Shown here one piece after another: positions 63,003-64,000 of a DNA stretch of 64,000 nucleotides. This DNA comes from Melioribacteraceae bacterium (lineage in GTDB: Bacteria; Bacteroidota; Ignavibacteria; Ignavibacteriales; Melioribacteraceae). Made by a program: the position numbers and the translations under genes. Location of the stretch: positions 186,001 through 250,000 of the forward strand of contig JAIPBD010000004.1 of the NCBI GenBank assembly GCA_021739765.1. The letters run 5' to 3'. Under the pieces are notes generated by a model, which saw only the letters and a program-made list of their open reading frames with translations, was not told the origin of the DNA and searched no databases. The stretch's first letter is position 1; every line of letters starts with the position of its first letter.

Positions 63003-64000
63003 ATGGCAACTCTAAAAGTATATTCTGAAAGAATATTAAATAACATTAGAAAATTAAACAGTTATTTGGGATCAAGAGACGCGCAATGGTCCATGGTTAC
63101 AAAAATGCTCGGTGGAAATCGGAAAGTCCTTGAAAGTTTTTTGCACGATGATTCAATGAAACAAATTCATTCGCTCGCCGATTCGAGAATTTCAAATCTA
63201 AAAACCATAAAAAGCATTCGACCGGATTTAGTGACGATGTACATTAAACCCCCTGCGCCTACAATAGCAAAAAGTATTGTAAATTACGCTGATATATCTA
63301 CTAACTCCTCTCTTCGGACAATCGAAGCACTTAATGCAGCTGCCAAAGCCGAAGGGAAAATACACCGGGTAGTTGTGATGATAGAAATGGGAGAATTGAG
63401 AGAAGGTGTGCTCCGCGAAAATATTCTAAAATTCTACGATAGGATTTTCAATCTTTCAAATATTGGCGTGATTGGTATCGGTACCAATCTTGGCTGCATG
63501 TACGGTATAGAACCAACTTATGATAAGTTGATTCAACTCAATTTATTCAAGCAGCTTATTGACGCTAAATTTGATCAAAATTTAGAGTTGGTTTCAGCGG
63601 GCAGTTCTATCACTTTACCTTTGATTCCTAAAGGGAAAATTCCTAAAGGAATAAACCATTACAGAATTGGGGAATCGGTTTTTCTCGGGGTCTCCCCTCT
63701 TGACAACAAAAGATTCAACGGATTATCAACTACAGCGTTTGAATTTTGCGCCGAGGTCTTGGAACTTGAAAAGAAAAGTAATGTGCCGGACGGCAGGCTC
63801 AGTGAAGCGAGCATTGGACATACAGCTTTAGATGAATTTGAAGATACCGAACACGAAGAGTCGTACCGCGCAATAGTCGATTTTGGCGTTCTTGATGTTG
63901 ATGTCAACAACCTTACCCCGAAGGATAAAGATGTGGAATTTTTTGGAACCACATCGGACATGACGGTATACGACCTTGGACAGAAAAAAAACCTCTCAAG
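63003..64000 (+). CDS. Alanine/ornithine racemase-like PLP enzyme (partial)
   Basis: ATG 63003 opens MATLKVYSERILNNIRKLNSYL, followed by VTKMLGGN with the likely PLP-binding Lys (about residue 32) and SLADSRISNLKTIKS, as in the Ala_racemase_N fold of alanine/ornithine racemases. Downstream VVVMIEMGELREG, IGIGTNLGCMYG and YRIGESVFLG fit the same family. At least 332 codons are present with no stop before the window edge, so the C-terminus is missing. The specific amino acid cannot be assigned. Confidence 0.8.
   Translation, partial: MATLKVYSERILNNIRKLNSYLGSRDAQWSMVTKMLGGNRKVLESFLHDDSMKQIHSLADSRISNLKTIKSIRPDLVTMYIKPPAPTIAKSIVNYADISTNSSLRTIEALNAAAKAEGKIHRVVVMIEMGELREGVLRENILKFYDRIFNLSNIGVIGIGTNLGCMYGIEPTYDKLIQLNLFKQLIDAKFDQNLELVSAGSSITLPLIPKGKIPKGINHYRIGESVFLGVSPLDNKRFNGLSTTAFEFCAEVLELEKKSNVPDGRLSEASIGHTALDEFEDTEHEESYRAIVDFGVLDVDVNNLTPKDKDVEFFGTTSDMTVYDLGQKKNLS

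Noticed and set aside
1-64000. CRISPR arrays or cas genes
   Set aside because: Reading through both strands I found no regularly spaced repeats with unique spacers and no Cas-like protein; the nucleases are of restriction, NERD or DEDDh type.

Overview
The window reads as a chromosomal segment of a low-GC member of the Bacteroidota/Ignavibacteria-Chlorobi branch. The evidence is a subtilase with a type IX secretion-style C-terminal sorting domain, the Bacteroidota-type GlmU-like bifunctional protein, a DUF5683 gene directly after parA-parB, the cdaA-folP pairing, and many starts with weak Shine-Dalgarno signals. I could not run a database search, so this placement is inference from gene content.

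Left chromosomal block (1-19003). A minus-strand run floA / small membrane protein / helicase start diverges from clpC and phhB. A plus-strand operon-like run follows: M64 metallopeptidase, DUF4032 kinase-like protein, SpoIIE/RsbU-type phosphatase, pduS and pduT. The last two are a redox protein and a tandem-BMC shell protein of bacterial microcompartments, found here without the rest of a microcompartment locus. A minus-strand housekeeping run completes the block: lipid kinase, ftsY, pgsA-like gene, giant secreted subtilase, purF.

Genomic island (19053-47501, about 28.4 kb). It sits in the 3' half of a tRNA-Pro(GGG) gene and is bounded by perfect 49-bp direct repeats (19004-19052 and 47502-47550). 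A tyrosine integrase lies next to the intact tRNA. Both ends carry matching paired repeats that may be integrase arm sites. The left end holds three plus-strand cargo genes (two nuclease-like, one unknown) and a small serine recombinase. The centre is a long co-directional minus-strand train. It starts with a type I restriction-modification system (hsdR-hsdM-hsdS). Accessory genes follow: two paralogous two-TM proteins, a deoxynucleotidase-like HAD protein, a PUA/EVE-like protein, a DUF6161 protein, a zinc-ribbon/OB-like protein and an HhH glycosylase-like protein. The train ends in three helicase/nuclease genes: NERD-SF1 helicase, DEDDh exonuclease plus the N-terminal lobe of a RecQ-like helicase, and the C-terminal RecQ lobe fused to a second SF1 helicase. 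The RecQ-like motor is therefore divided between two coupled genes. This terminal module is the best candidate in the window for an undescribed defence or DNA-processing system. The right end carries a family-A-polymerase-like gene and an orphan large-serine-recombinase DNA-binding module coupled to the integrase.

Right chromosomal block (47505-64000). It holds tRNA-Pro, a MerR-like regulator with an upstream palindrome, aroQ, a Ppx/GppA protein, a Yip1-like membrane protein, DUF5683, parB-parA, a glycosyltransferase, cdaA, folP, rpe, a PASTA protein, a POT peptide transporter, the GlmU-like protein, an RqcH/NFACT protein, an M23 peptidase, a GNAT acetyltransferase and a partial alanine/ornithine racemase-like gene. 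This part looks like ordinary core genome.
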